A stretch of 57,394 nucleotides of DNA from Acidobacteriota bacterium. Its GTDB lineage: Bacteria; Acidobacteriota; Terriglobia; Bryobacterales; UBA6623. The DNA lies in contig WGMB01000014.1 in the NCBI GenBank assembly GCA_016125275.1, positions 1 through 57,394 of the forward strand. The letters are read 5' to 3'. Below the pieces are notes generated by a model that had not been told where the DNA came from, did not search any database, and saw only the letters and a list, made by a program, of their open reading frames with translations. Of this stretch, positions 8,330-17,160 are shown piece by piece (within the stretch, counting starts at the first letter, position 1; every line of letters starts with the position of its first letter). The translations under genes and the position numbers were made by a program.

Positions 8330-9358
8330 ATGTCCTTCCGCGTGCCGTCCTTCCGCCTGCCCATCCGCCCCCTCTTCGCCTTGACCTTGCTCGCCGCCGG
8401 CCTCGCGCCGGCCGAGACTCTCACGGTGATCCCAAAAGATCGCTACTACGACACGTTTTCGGCCGCCCATCCGCCGGCGGCCAAGATCAAACCCGGCGAC
8501 CACGTCATCACCAAGCTGCTCGATTCACGCGGCCACGACCATACCGGCAAGCTCATCATCTACGCCGACAACGTGCTCACCGGCCCGTTCTATGTGGAAG
8601 GCGCAGAGCCCGGCGACACGCTCGCCGTCAAGCTCAACAAGGTGCGCCTGAATCGCGACTGGGGCTGGAACGGCGTCCGCGTCGGACTCAACGCCCTCGA
8701 GCCTTCCATGGTCGACGGCATCTACTCCAACGAGTGCTGCGAGGAGTGGTTGCAGCCCAAGCGCCGCAACGCCTTGAAGTGGACGCTCGACCTCGAGAAA
8801 CAGACCGTGCGGCCTTCCCGGCCGCTGGGGGACAAGCTGACGCTCGAGTTCCCGGCGCACCCGGCCGTCGGCTGCATCGGCGTGGCCCCGGCGGGCAAGG
8901 AGGCCATCTCGTCGGGGCCGACCGGTCCGCATGGCGGCAACATCGACTACAACGGCACGGTGGAAGGCGTAACGGTCTACTTGCCGGTGTTCGAGCCCGG
9001 CGCCTTGCTGTTTCTGGGCGACGGCCATGCGGCGCACGGCGAGGGCGAGCTGTTGGGCAACGGCACCGAGACGTCCCTGGACGTCGAGTTCACCGTGGAC
9101 CTGATCAAGGGCCGTTCGGTCGGCTTTCCGCGGCAGGAGAGCGCGACCGATCTGGTGACCTTCGGCACGACGCCGCACGCCATGCAGGAGGGCTTTCAGG
9201 GCGCCATCTCGGAGATGATTCGCTGGCTGATCGCCGACTACGGCCTCTCCAACGAGGAGGCTCACGTGCTGTTGGGCATGGCGGCCGATCTCCGCATCGC
9301 CTCCTGGAACAACACCTACATCTGCCGCATCGACAAGAAGCATCTGCCGACGCGTTGA
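8330..9358 (+). CDS. Secreted acetamidase/formamidase family protein
   Basis: 342 residues. The start at 8330 is chosen because AGGAG lies seven bases before it and because it begins a good signal peptide (RLPIRPLFALTLLAAGLAPA, cleavage near residue 25). An upstream in-frame ATG at 8303 lacks these features. The FmdA/AmdA fold is recognised from PTGPHGGNIDYNG-like residues and the metal-associated LFLGDGHAAHGEGE segment near the middle. Family members hydrolyse formamide or acetamide to ammonia and the acid. The signal peptide puts this one in the periplasm or outside, unlike the classic cytoplasmic enzymes. Confidence 0.9.
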   Translation: MSFRVPSFRLPIRPLFALTLLAAGLAPAETLTVIPKDRYYDTFSAAHPPAAKIKPGDHVITKLLDSRGHDHTGKLIIYADNVLTGPFYVEGAEPGDTLAVKLNKVRLNRDWGWNGVRVGLNALEPSMVDGIYSNECCEEWLQPKRRNALKWTLDLEKQTVRPSRPLGDKLTLEFPAHPAVGCIGVAPAGKEAISSGPTGPHGGNIDYNGTVEGVTVYLPVFEPGALLFLGDGHAAHGEGELLGNGTETSLDVEFTVDLIKGRSVGFPRQESATDLVTFGTTPHAMQEGFQGAISEMIRWLIADYGLSNEEAHVLLGMAADLRIASWNNTYICRIDKKHLPTR

Positions 9359-9368
9359 GCGGGACGGC

Positions 9369-10949
9369 TCAGGGTTGGGTAAGCGCCGCGGCCAGCCGGT
9401 TGGAGGCGGCCGCGCCCGTCAAAGCCGCCACGGCGCCCGGGACGTCGAGGGTCTCGAACAGTCCGAGATCCGGGCTCCCGGTCACGCCCGGCGCCCAGTG
9501 GTATCCGACTCCCAGCCCGCCGGTGTGGCCGCCGGTGCGGCGGCAGGGGGCGGGGCCGATGCGCCCCAGAGAGGGGTGGTCAAAGGCGTAGTAGTCCTTG
9601 CGGAAGCGCACCACCAGGTCGGCGTCGGTCGAGTCGCGGTCCATGGGGTCGCCCTGCAGACGGCGTTCGATGTCGATCTCCAGGGGTTCGCCGCTGCGCG
9701 GGTCGCGGCAGCTCTCGAGCAAGGCGGCGACTTCGTCGAGCGCTTCGCGGTAGCGCCCGTGCGGCACGATGCCGCGGCCTTCGCGGCCTTCCAGGTTCAC
9801 GCGCACGCGGGCGTCGTAGTACGACGGCAAGGCGAAAGCCTTCATCGCCGGCCAGGCCTCTCGGTAGCGGGTGGCGGGCATCCAGTGCAGTCCGTAGTCG
9901 CTGGGCTGCGCCAGCGGGGCCTCCGGCTGAGCCCAGAAGCGCCACCAGGGCGCGGCCTGCACGGAACCCTCGATGTGCAGCCGCGGCAGGACGGCTTCGG
10001 ACCAGTTGCCGGCTTCGGCGACGCCGGGACCGCCGGAGCCGTCGAGCGGCCAGCGCGGATCGGGCGTGAAGCCTTGCTTTCCTGTTGAATTCCGATAGAG
10101 CAGCTCCGGCAGCAGCAGCATGGCCGGCACATCGGCCAAGTTGCGCCCCATGCCGTGAGGGGTAAAGGCCAGCAGCGGCGTGTCGCCGAGCTCGTCGAGC
10201 AGCCGCCCCAGCATGCGGTCCAGCGCTTCGTACACGGCGACGAGGCCTTGCCGGGCGGGTTCGGCCGAAGGCAGCCCGTGCAGCGGGTGCGACTCCTCCC
10301 AGCCGTGCCAGAAGGCCTCGGTGGCGCTATGGTATTCGCCGACCACGGCCATGGCGAGATCCCAACCGGGCAGCCGCTGGGTCAGCAGCCAGCTCGTGAT
10401 CTCGGCGCGTCTCTCGACGGCGGCGACCATGGCGGCGGCCATCGCGCGGGTCGCCTCCGCGTCCGGCCAGACGTGGCCGTAGACGTAATCGCTCGCCGGG
10501 TAGGGCCCGAACTTCTCGAGGATCTCGTCGGCCAGGCCCGTCGGACGGCTGGCCGGCTCCACGCCCGGATCGTGAGCGCCCCAACTGACCATGCCGCCGG
10601 CGGCGGCCTCCCGCAGGTCGAAATACGGGACGTCGAAGACGACCGTGCGGGTGTCGAGCCGCTCGGTGAACGGCTGGGAGCGCGTGGTCGGTTGCGAAAT
10701 CTGATACTCGGCGGGCTCGAACGACACCGCCGACCAGCGCCGAGACTCCTCGGGCCGCAGCCCGGAGGAGAAGTGATCCCACGCCAAGCCGGTGTAGCGG
10801 TCCGGCCCAGGGTCCAGAGAGAACCGTCGGGAGCGGCTCTCCAGGCGCTCCAGCGCCGGCAGCCTCCCCTCAGCCTTCAAGCGCGACGCCACGGCGGGGT
10901 CAAACGCGTCCAGGCCGAGGACCAGCAATCGGGGTCGGTTCCGGTTCAT
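9369..10949 (-). CDS. Type I phosphodiesterase / nucleotide pyrophosphatase-like protein
   Basis: 526 residues of the alkaline-phosphatase superfamily. The N-terminus RLLVLGLDAFDP carries the first metal-binding aspartate (D14), and YTGLAWDHFSSGL corresponds to the nucleophile loop (Thr) of family members that cleave phosphodiesters or nucleotide sugars. Later HGMG and the GGHTGG segment near the C-terminus fit the second metal site. It starts seven bases after the stop of the glycosyltransferase gene, with GAGAG just before the ATG, so the two form an operon. The partner suggests glycoconjugate processing; the true substrate is unknown. Confidence 0.8.
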   Translation of the reverse strand: MNRNRPRLLVLGLDAFDPAVASRLKAEGRLPALERLESRSRRFSLDPGPDRYTGLAWDHFSSGLRPEESRRWSAVSFEPAEYQISQPTTRSQPFTERLDTRTVVFDVPYFDLREAAAGGMVSWGAHDPGVEPASRPTGLADEILEKFGPYPASDYVYGHVWPDAEATRAMAAAMVAAVERRAEITSWLLTQRLPGWDLAMAVVGEYHSATEAFWHGWEESHPLHGLPSAEPARQGLVAVYEALDRMLGRLLDELGDTPLLAFTPHGMGRNLADVPAMLLLPELLYRNSTGKQGFTPDPRWPLDGSGGPGVAEAGNWSEAVLPRLHIEGSVQAAPWWRFWAQPEAPLAQPSDYGLHWMPATRYREAWPAMKAFALPSYYDARVRVNLEGREGRGIVPHGRYREALDEVAALLESCRDPRSGEPLEIDIERRLQGDPMDRDSTDADLVVRFRKDYYAFDHPSLGRIGPAPCRRTGGHTGGLGVGYHWAPGVTGSPDLGLFETLDVPGAVAALTGAAASNRLAAALTQP

Positions 10950-10956
10950 CTCTCGG

Positions 10957-11898
10957 TCAGCGCGGTCCCGCCGGACTCGAAGCCTCCCGATAGCCTGCGA
11001 GAAACCCTTGTAGGTGCGTCAGGTCTCGGAGAGCGGCCCACCGGCGGGCCAGTGGCGCCCAGGGCGGAGTCTTCCAGTATCGCATCCGAAAGGCCCGGAC
11101 CTTGGCGACGAGCTGAGGCTCCAATTCGGCCGGATCGCGCTCCCTCAGCAGGGCGAGCTCGCGGCCTTGGGCCCAGCCGACGTTGCGGCAGAACGAAACG
11201 AAGGTGCGGCGCGTGGCCCTCCGCCCGTCCACGTGATGGTCCAGCACGGCCCGCGGCAGCCAGACGCCATGGTGGCCGGCGCGCAGCAGGTCACGCAGGA
11301 AGCAGGTCTCCTCGCCTGCCCCGGCCGGATTCGAGGGCCGCCTGCCCAGCTCCGGGTCGAAGCGGAAGCCGTCAAACGCGCTCCGGCGCACGGCCATGTT
11401 GGCGCCCCACGGCAGCGGCGCGTCGCCCAGTTGGAGCGTGACTTCGCCGCGGTTGGGCTCGAGCGAGCCGAACAGCCCGGGCATGGCTTGGCGGGCGGCC
11501 TCCACCTGACGCGGCGAGCCGCCCGTGATGCGGGCCACGATCGGACCTCCGAAGAAGGCTGCCTCGGAATGGCGCCGAGAGCCGTCGACGTAGGCCGCCA
11601 GCCAACCGGGCCGGACCGTCGCGTCATCGTCGACGAAGATCACGACCTCGCCGCGGGCCAGGCCGATGGCGGTGTTGCGGGCGAGCGAGAGGCCCCCGCG
11701 CGGCTCCTGCGCAACGCGCAGCGGCAGCCGCGCCGAGAAGCCGCTGATCCCCTCGGCGACGGGGCGGGCCGAGCCATTGTCGATCACCAGGACCTCCCAC
11801 TCGAGCCCCGGGGAGGGTTCGACGGCGGTCAGGCTCTCGAGCGCCCGGGCCAAGGGCGCCTCGCGGTCCCGCGTACAGATGCAGACGGTCACTTCCAT
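10957..11898 (-). CDS. Family 2 glycosyltransferase
   Basis: 313 residues from the ATG at 11898; a TTG at 11913 is an alternative start with AGGG close by. The GT-A fold is clear: VTVCICTRDREAPLARALES at the N-terminus, VLVIDNGS, the metal-binding FVDDDATVRPGW and the acceptor-site region around AGEETCFLRDLLRAGH (the ED-like motif of GT2 enzymes). It transfers a sugar from a nucleotide donor to an unknown acceptor, probably an envelope polysaccharide or glycan. Downstream, seven bases away, lies the phosphodiesterase gene. Confidence 0.92.
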   Translation of the reverse strand: MEVTVCICTRDREAPLARALESLTAVEPSPGLEWEVLVIDNGSARPVAEGISGFSARLPLRVAQEPRGGLSLARNTAIGLARGEVVIFVDDDATVRPGWLAAYVDGSRRHSEAAFFGGPIVARITGGSPRQVEAARQAMPGLFGSLEPNRGEVTLQLGDAPLPWGANMAVRRSAFDGFRFDPELGRRPSNPAGAGEETCFLRDLLRAGHHGVWLPRAVLDHHVDGRRATRRTFVSFCRNVGWAQGRELALLRERDPAELEPQLVAKVRAFRMRYWKTPPWAPLARRWAALRDLTHLQGFLAGYREASSPAGPR

Positions 11899-12020
11899 GG
11901 AAGCGGCGCGCAATCCCTCATCATGATCGGATCGAGGCCCCGAGGGGAACGGCTCCGTGCGGGGAGCTCTTCGCCCCGGAAGCCGCCCTCCGGGTCCGGC
12001 TGATAGACTGAGTAGCTTCG

Positions 12021-12962
12021 ATGGCTGGTTTTGTCGACATTCGGGAGTTGCGCGTCAAACCGATCGTGCCGCCGTATGAGGGGCCTTATCCGGGCCCGGC
12101 GGGCAAGCGTCCGGACTGGCTGCGGGCGCCCGCCGCGGTGGGGCGGAACTTCCGCGAGCTCAAGCAGCTCGTCACCGATCTCGAGCTGCACACGGTGTGC
12201 GAGAGCGCGGCCTGCCCCAACCTAGGCGAGTGCTGGAACCGCCGCACGGCGACGTTCATGATCCTGGGCAACGTTTGCACCCGCCGCTGCGGCTTTTGCG
12301 CGGTGCAGAAAGGCGCTCCCGAGCCGGTGGACTACGACGAGCCGCGGCGGGTAGCCGAAGCCTCCGCCGCCATGGGCCTGCGCTACGCGGTGGTCACCAG
12401 CGTCAACCGCGACGACCGCAAGGACGGCGGCGCGGAGCTGTTCGCGCTGACCATCCAGGCGATCCGCGAGCGGGTGCCCGGCTGCAAGGTCGAGGTGCTG
12501 GTGCCGGACTTCCAGGGCTCTCACGCCGCCATGGACATCGTGCTCGCGGCTCGTCCGGACGTGCTCAACCACAACACCGAGACCGTGCCGCGGCTGTACC
12601 GCTCGGCGCGCATCGGCTCGCGCTACGAGCGCTCGCTGGACATGCTGGCCTACGCCAAGTCCGCCGCGCCCTCGATCCCCACCAAGTCCGGCATCATGCT
12701 GGGGTTGGGCGAGACCGAAGAGGAGATCGAGCAGGTGATGCGGGATCTGCACGCGACCGGCCTGGACATCTTTACGATGGGGCAGTATCTGCGGCCCTCG
12801 CGCGACCACTTGCCGATCGTGCGCTATTATTCCCCTGCGGAGTTCGACGCGCTGCGGCGGACGGCCGTGGAGATCGGCTTCGAGCACGTGGAGGCCGGGC
12901 CGCTGGTGCGCAGCTCCTACCACGCCGACGACGCCGGCGAGAAGGCGACGGCGGCGGTTTAG
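12021..12962 (+). CDS. lipA: Lipoyl synthase
   Basis: 313 residues, normal length. LipA inserts two sulfur atoms into octanoyl groups on lipoyl carrier domains by radical SAM chemistry. Both iron-sulfur clusters are visible: the auxiliary CX4CX5C site (C60, C65, C71) and the radical SAM CX3CX2C site (C86, C90, C93). A C-terminal serine-rich LVRSSYHA segment provides the conserved serine ligand of the auxiliary cluster. lipB is not next to it. TAGACT at 12004-12009 ends eleven bases before the ATG and no Shine-Dalgarno sequence is seen, so the mRNA leader may be only a few bases. Confidence 0.98.
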   Translation: MAGFVDIRELRVKPIVPPYEGPYPGPAGKRPDWLRAPAAVGRNFRELKQLVTDLELHTVCESAACPNLGECWNRRTATFMILGNVCTRRCGFCAVQKGAPEPVDYDEPRRVAEASAAMGLRYAVVTSVNRDDRKDGGAELFALTIQAIRERVPGCKVEVLVPDFQGSHAAMDIVLAARPDVLNHNTETVPRLYRSARIGSRYERSLDMLAYAKSAAPSIPTKSGIMLGLGETEEEIEQVMRDLHATGLDIFTMGQYLRPSRDHLPIVRYYSPAEFDALRRTAVEIGFEHVEAGPLVRSSYHADDAGEKATAAV

Positions 12963-13025
12963 AGCCGGCCGCGCCGCGGTATGCGAAACTGACAACGGTC
13001 GAAATGGAAACGGCTAGGAAACGAG

Positions 13026-13577
13026 ATGAAGCGTAGAGACCTGTTCAAGACCGCCACCCTGGGATTCGGCGCCGCTGCGGCGGCCAGCGCACAGCAGCAC
13101 GTCCACGTCACCGAGATCGCTCCGGCGCCGGCGGCGACGACGAGCGAACCCTGGGCGCCCCAGGTGCTCGACGCCCACCAGAACGAGACCGTCATCCAGC
13201 TCAGCGAGCTGATCATCCCCACCACCGACACGCCGGGCGGAAAGGCCGCCAAGGTCAACGAGTGGGTCGATCTGTACCTGCACGACTTGGCAGAAGACAA
13301 GGGACACAGCTTTCTGATGGGGCTGGGCTGGCTGGACGGCTACGCCCTGCAGTTGCACAAGGAGCCCTTCATCAAGCTCAGCGAGGCGCAGCAGGTGAAG
13401 ATTCTCGAGACGCTCGACGGCGCCAAGGACGAAGACCTGGCCCCCGGCGCGGCCTTCTTCAAGGACATGAAGCGGTTGACGGTGCAGGGCTACTACACCT
13501 CGAAGATCGGCATCGCGGAGCTCAACAAGGGCGGCGTGCCGGAGACCTTCGCCTGCACCCACGGTTCGCACGCCTGA
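13026..13577 (+). CDS. Gluconate 2-dehydrogenase subunit 3 (gamma) family protein, Tat-type signal
   Basis: 183 residues. MKRRDLFKTATLGFGAAAAA is a twin-arginine type signal, so the protein is likely exported folded. The mature part has the subunit 3 pattern LSELIIPTTDTPGGKAAKVNEWVD and helical LSEAQQVKILETL. In known complexes this small subunit works with a GMC-family flavoprotein and a cytochrome c in periplasmic sugar or alcohol oxidation. Neither partner is encoded nearby. AGGA lies eight bases before the start. A strong terminator follows. Confidence 0.85.
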   Translation: MKRRDLFKTATLGFGAAAAASAQQHVHVTEIAPAPAATTSEPWAPQVLDAHQNETVIQLSELIIPTTDTPGGKAAKVNEWVDLYLHDLAEDKGHSFLMGLGWLDGYALQLHKEPFIKLSEAQQVKILETLDGAKDEDLAPGAAFFKDMKRLTVQGYYTSKIGIAELNKGGVPETFACTHGSHA

Positions 13578-13605
13578 GCCTTCGCTAGCGGCAACACGAG
13601 ATGGG

Positions 13606-13641
13606 AAGAGGCCGGACGCAGAGCGCGTCCGGCCTCTTGGC
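13606..13641. terminator. Strong hairpin terminator between convergent genes
   Basis: A perfect 14-base-pair stem (13606-13619 with 13625-13638) with a five-base loop lies between the stops of the gamma-subunit gene and the cupin gene. There is a short T-rich tail on the plus side (CGTTT), and the purine-rich GGGAAGAG start gives C/T-rich sequence on the other. It probably serves both directions. Confidence 0.85.
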
Positions 13642-13655
13642 GTTTCCAGGCCCGC

Positions 13656-14129
13656 TCAGGCCTGTTGAGCGGCCTTGAGCTTGTCGAGCCCCTCGCCGGT
13701 CGGCACGTTGATGAACAGCACGCCGAGAAAGTCGTCGCTGTCGTTGCGCACCTCGTGTTCGCCCATCGGCGGCACGTAGATCACGTCGCCGGCGGTCACC
13801 GAGCGCTCTTCGCCGTCGAGGATGGCGAGCCCTTGGCCCGAGGTCACCACCACGATCTCCTCGGCGTCCGGATGGACGTGCAGCTCCGCCACATGGCGTC
13901 CGCCGGGGGGAATCATCATGTGATGGACGAACTGTATCGTCTGCAGGCAGGTGCGGTCCGAGCCGGCTTCCCGCTCGTAGAGCCGCACGACCGGCGCGGG
14001 GTCGTCGGCGCGGTTGCGCCAGTTCCCGTCGGCGTCCTTGACGTCGTAGCGAATCACGCGGTGCGGGTTGTTGTAGAGCAGGCTCTGGATGACGTTGTAG
14101 GCCTGTGTTTTCCAGTTGGCGATGGGCAA
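13656..14129 (-). CDS. Cupin domain protein
   Basis: 157 residues from a TTG start at 14129. This start is chosen because GGAGG (14137-14141 on the minus strand) lies seven bases upstream; a longer open frame reaches beyond the divergent promoter. The double-stranded beta-helix motifs are ELHVHPDAEEIVVVTSGQG and VIYVPPMGEHEVRNDSD, giving the usual three His and one Glu metal ligands. The role could be a small dioxygenase, isomerase or sensor; nothing narrows it. It is divergent from the receiver/CheX gene with 82 bases between starts. Confidence 0.85.
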   Translation of the reverse strand: MPIANWKTQAYNVIQSLLYNNPHRVIRYDVKDADGNWRNRADDPAPVVRLYEREAGSDRTCLQTIQFVHHMMIPPGGRHVAELHVHPDAEEIVVVTSGQGLAILDGEERSVTAGDVIYVPPMGEHEVRNDSDDFLGVLFINVPTGEGLDKLKAAQQA

Positions 14130-14163
14130 TCGGGGTCCTCCGCCGATCGAGTCGGCTTGGCCT

Positions 14164-14169
14164 ATTCTA
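14164..14169 (-). promoter_or_regulatory. Divergent -10 elements shared by cupin and receiver genes
   Basis: The minus strand reads TAGAAT here, 34 bases before the cupin TTG start. The overlapping plus-strand hexamer TATTCT (14163-14168) could serve the receiver/CheX gene starting at 14212. The two putative promoters overlap almost completely, so transcription of the two genes may be mutually exclusive. Confidence 0.45.
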
Positions 14170-14211
14170 AACGCCGACGTCAGCCCTGCCGATGAGACCA
14201 AGGAGAATCCG

Positions 14212-15507
14212 GTGAGCAGCGCGGCGGCCATCACGGACCTATCGAGTCCGATCGAGATCCTCTTGGTCGACGACGAACCGTCGATCCGGCTGCTGTTGCG
14301 TCGCTGGATCGAGAGGTCTCTGGACGCCAAGATCACCGAGGTCAGCGACGGGCTTCAGGCGCTGGAGGAGATCGCCAACGGCCACACCGAGCTGATGATC
14401 CTTGACCTCAACATGCCGGTGCTCAACGGCATCGACACGTTGCGGCTGCTGCAGGCCGACTCGGCCCGGGACCGCATCGAGGTGGTGATCGCTTCCGAGG
14501 TCGCCGCCGAGGAGCGCATCCGCGAGGTCATCAGCCTCGGCGTCTCGGACTATTTGCTCAAGCCTCTGCAGTTCGACTGGGTGACTCAGCGGCTCAAGCT
14601 CGCCTCGGAGCGGATCCATCGCCGCCGGCAAGCGACCGGGACACAGATCGACCGCAGCCGGACGCGGCTGCTGATCGCCGACCCCGACCCGAACTACTGC
14701 CAGTTCGCCGAATCCACGCTGTCGGCGAGCTTCTCGGTAGCCTTCGCCCACACGGTGGCGGAGACTCTGGTGAAGACGCTGCGGTTCCAGCCGGACGCCA
14801 TTCTGCTGAGCCCTACCATCCCGGGGCTGCGCATGGACTTTCTGGCCGATCGCCTGAAAGCGCTGCCGGGCGCCGGCGAGCCTCCTCTGTACGAGATCGT
14901 CGCGCCGGGAGTGACGGAGCCCTCGAACGCCGCCGCCAAGGGCGTCATCCCCCGCTCGTTCGTCCCTGAAACGCTGCGGGCGGAGCTGCTTTCCCTGCTG
15001 CGGGGCGGTCCGGCGCCGGAGCGGGGCGTGCTGGGCTGGGCGTCGGGGCTGGCCGGCGAGCTGACGACGGCATTATTCCAGGCCTTGGGCATGATGACCG
15101 GCGCCGAGCCGCTGGAGCTCAAGACTCCGCCGCCGGACCTCAAGCCGGTCGTCTTCGGGCGGATCGACATCATCCCCGAGGACGGATCCTTTGAAATGGA
15201 GCTGCGCCTGGAGTCCCAGGGCCCCTTCGCCGGAGCGCTGCTGGCGGCGATGCTGGGCGAGGAGGAGAGCGCCGACACCGAGGAAGCTCCGCCGCTCGAC
15301 GCCGTGCAGGAGATCCTCAACGTGGTGGCGGGCCGCGTCAAGAACTCCTGCCTGGAGCGGAAGGTGGCGGTCAACATCGGCCTGCCCGAGGTGGGAATGA
15401 CGCCCCTGCCCAGCGCCAAGGCGCACTGTGAGATCGACCGCTATTTCCGCTGGAAGGGCTCGCACGAGTTCCGGCTGATGCTGCTGGCCAGTCCCACCAA
15501 CGTCTGA
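14212..15507 (+). CDS. Response regulator with second degenerate receiver and CheX-type phosphatase domain
   Basis: 431 residues from GTG at 14212, with AAGGAGAA four to five bases before it. Domain 1 (about 13-135) is a receiver with acidic pair D20/D21, phospho-acceptor D65, S95 and K117. Domain 2 (about 150-260) looks like a second receiver, LLIADPDPNYCQF, but the acceptor position is S200, so it should not be phosphorylated. Domain 3 (about 285-431) resembles CheX/CheC and keeps the catalytic E-x-x-N motif (E367, N370) used to strip phosphate from CheY-like proteins. No kinase gene is adjacent. The protein may dephosphorylate its own receiver or a partner CheY. Confidence 0.85.
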   Translation: MSSAAAITDLSSPIEILLVDDEPSIRLLLRRWIERSLDAKITEVSDGLQALEEIANGHTELMILDLNMPVLNGIDTLRLLQADSARDRIEVVIASEVAAEERIREVISLGVSDYLLKPLQFDWVTQRLKLASERIHRRRQATGTQIDRSRTRLLIADPDPNYCQFAESTLSASFSVAFAHTVAETLVKTLRFQPDAILLSPTIPGLRMDFLADRLKALPGAGEPPLYEIVAPGVTEPSNAAAKGVIPRSFVPETLRAELLSLLRGGPAPERGVLGWASGLAGELTTALFQALGMMTGAEPLELKTPPPDLKPVVFGRIDIIPEDGSFEMELRLESQGPFAGALLAAMLGEEESADTEEAPPLDAVQEILNVVAGRVKNSCLERKVAVNIGLPEVGMTPLPSAKAHCEIDRYFRWKGSHEFRLMLLASPTNV

Positions 15508-15521
15508 TCCCTTCGCCCCGG

Positions 15522-17141
15522 CTACCAGCCGCGCTCGATTCCGACGACTTCGAACGATCCGCCCTGGTTGCGGAGGTAGACCGTCACAGCGCGGGCCGCA
15601 TCGTCGCCGACCAGCTTGGCGGCAAAGTAGTCGCCCCTCCGTGAGTCGCGCACCGCGGCGGGAAGCTCGGGGCCGGAGCCCTCCAGAGGCTGATGGGTTC
15701 CAGCCTGATTGTCGAACCGCGACCAGCTCGCCCGGATCGCCGAGGCCTTCGAGAAGCCGTACTTCTCTCCCAAGTGCGTCCAGCGGAGGCGGCCGTCGGA
15801 GACCTCAAAGCCGTCGAGCGGCAGCACGCGGCCGAAGTACTCGCGGCCGACCTTGTCCCGGCGCTCGATCAGGCAGCGGATCAGCCACTCGGCGGCGTCC
15901 GGGTTGGAGTAGCGCGCCGCCGCCACCAGCGCCCGAATCGCTTCGTCGCTGAAGGCCATCACCTTCTTGGCGGCCCAGAACGTATCGTCCGGCAAGCGAT
16001 TCGCGAAGGCCGGGTTCTTGTACTCCGGCGTCCAGCGATCCGGCTGGTAGAAGGCATGCTCGAAGCGGCCGATCGAGGGGTAGTTCTTGTAGTCCCAGCG
16101 ATACCACTTGGGGGTGTAGAGCCCCAGGCTGACGATCTGCACCAAGGCGTCGTCGATGGCGTACAGGTACTGGTTGCCGCCCCGCGGGCTGTTCGCCTCC
16201 TCGCTCGCGCTGCCCAGGATCGACCCGAAGTCGATCAGGTGGTGGCGGATGAACTGCTTGCCGCTCTCGTCGACGAGCATGTCGAGGGTGTTGATGCTGC
16301 GCGAGTCGTCGTGGCCCAGCCAGGAGCAGAACACATAGAGGCCGCGGAGGTCGCGGCGCCGCTCGTGCGGCACGAGGTCGTTGGGGTCGTCGCTGCGGGT
16401 ACCGTGGTAGCGAAACCCGCCGACGGGCTTGCCCGGCAGCAAGCGGCTGGCGAGGGCTCGGATGGAGCCGTCGGCGCCTTGGGGGACCTTCTCGAGGACC
16501 TTGACCACGTCGTAGCGGACCATCTGGCGATGGCGTCCGCCGGCGTCCAGCATGGTGACGCCCTCGCCGATCTCGAGCCGGTCGCTCTGGAAGTCGACGA
16601 TGTAGTTCTGCGGCGTGTTGTAGCCCAGGGCATGGAAGAAGCGAGACCCCAGAAAGTCCGCCGCGGAGGCCATCTCCGGGTTCTTCTTAGGGTCGAACTT
16701 GAGCAGGTAGCGCTCGCCGGTGCGGTCCTTGATCATGAAGCCCGGCGTCAAGCCTTCGGTCTTGGCCGAGACGATCGTCCAGGGGCCCTCGGCCGGCGGA
16801 CGGTCGTCGCCCGGTCCACGCACCAGCTCCTCGATCGACATCTCCCGCGAACCGATGCGGTTGGTAAACCATTCGCTGTCGGGGACCTCGCCCAAGGTGT
16901 TCACTCCCTCGGCGGGGATGAAGCCGCCGGGCGCGTCCTTGTTCTGCTCGGCCGGGTTGGCGAAGGTGTAGAGGAAGTAGTCGTAGAAGTCGCTGAGGTC
17001 CCGCTTGACGGCCTCAGTGACCGGCAACGGCTCGGGCAGCTTCCACAGCGGGTCGTCGGGATAGAACTTCGGCGCGCCGGAGAGCAGCGGCGAAGCCGCC
17101 AGGACGGCGAGCAAGAGCTTTTGGAATCCGTGGAGGCGCAT
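15522..17141 (-). CDS. Secreted protein with PI3/4-kinase or HipA-like active-site motifs, function unknown
   Basis: 539 residues from the ATG at 17141, which has GGGAG nine bases upstream; an ATG at 17150 has that sequence touching it. A signal peptide covers about residues 1-22. Residues 134-175 look like a kinase N-lobe: a glycine turn and YLLKFD with K148. Residues 277-310 look like a catalytic and metal-binding loop: HDDSRSIN (D279, N284 in D-x4-N spacing) and HLIDFGSILG (D304). This resembles the DRHxxN and DFG elements of phosphatidylinositol and HipA-like kinases. I do not recognise a named family. It starts 19 bases after the stop of the Omp85-type barrel gene, so it is in its operon. 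The kinase reading is inference from motifs. Confidence 0.6.
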   Translation of the reverse strand: MRLHGFQKLLLAVLAASPLLSGAPKFYPDDPLWKLPEPLPVTEAVKRDLSDFYDYFLYTFANPAEQNKDAPGGFIPAEGVNTLGEVPDSEWFTNRIGSREMSIEELVRGPGDDRPPAEGPWTIVSAKTEGLTPGFMIKDRTGERYLLKFDPKKNPEMASAADFLGSRFFHALGYNTPQNYIVDFQSDRLEIGEGVTMLDAGGRHRQMVRYDVVKVLEKVPQGADGSIRALASRLLPGKPVGGFRYHGTRSDDPNDLVPHERRRDLRGLYVFCSWLGHDDSRSINTLDMLVDESGKQFIRHHLIDFGSILGSASEEANSPRGGNQYLYAIDDALVQIVSLGLYTPKWYRWDYKNYPSIGRFEHAFYQPDRWTPEYKNPAFANRLPDDTFWAAKKVMAFSDEAIRALVAAARYSNPDAAEWLIRCLIERRDKVGREYFGRVLPLDGFEVSDGRLRWTHLGEKYGFSKASAIRASWSRFDNQAGTHQPLEGSGPELPAAVRDSRRGDYFAAKLVGDDAARAVTVYLRNQGGSFEVVGIERGW

Positions 17142-17160
17142 CGTCGTCATCTCCCTCGAC

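Noticed and set aside
9359-9368. Expected terminator between the convergent acetamidase and phosphodiesterase genes
   Set aside because: The gap is only ten bases and no hairpin with T run is visible; termination must be inside a gene or Rho-dependent.
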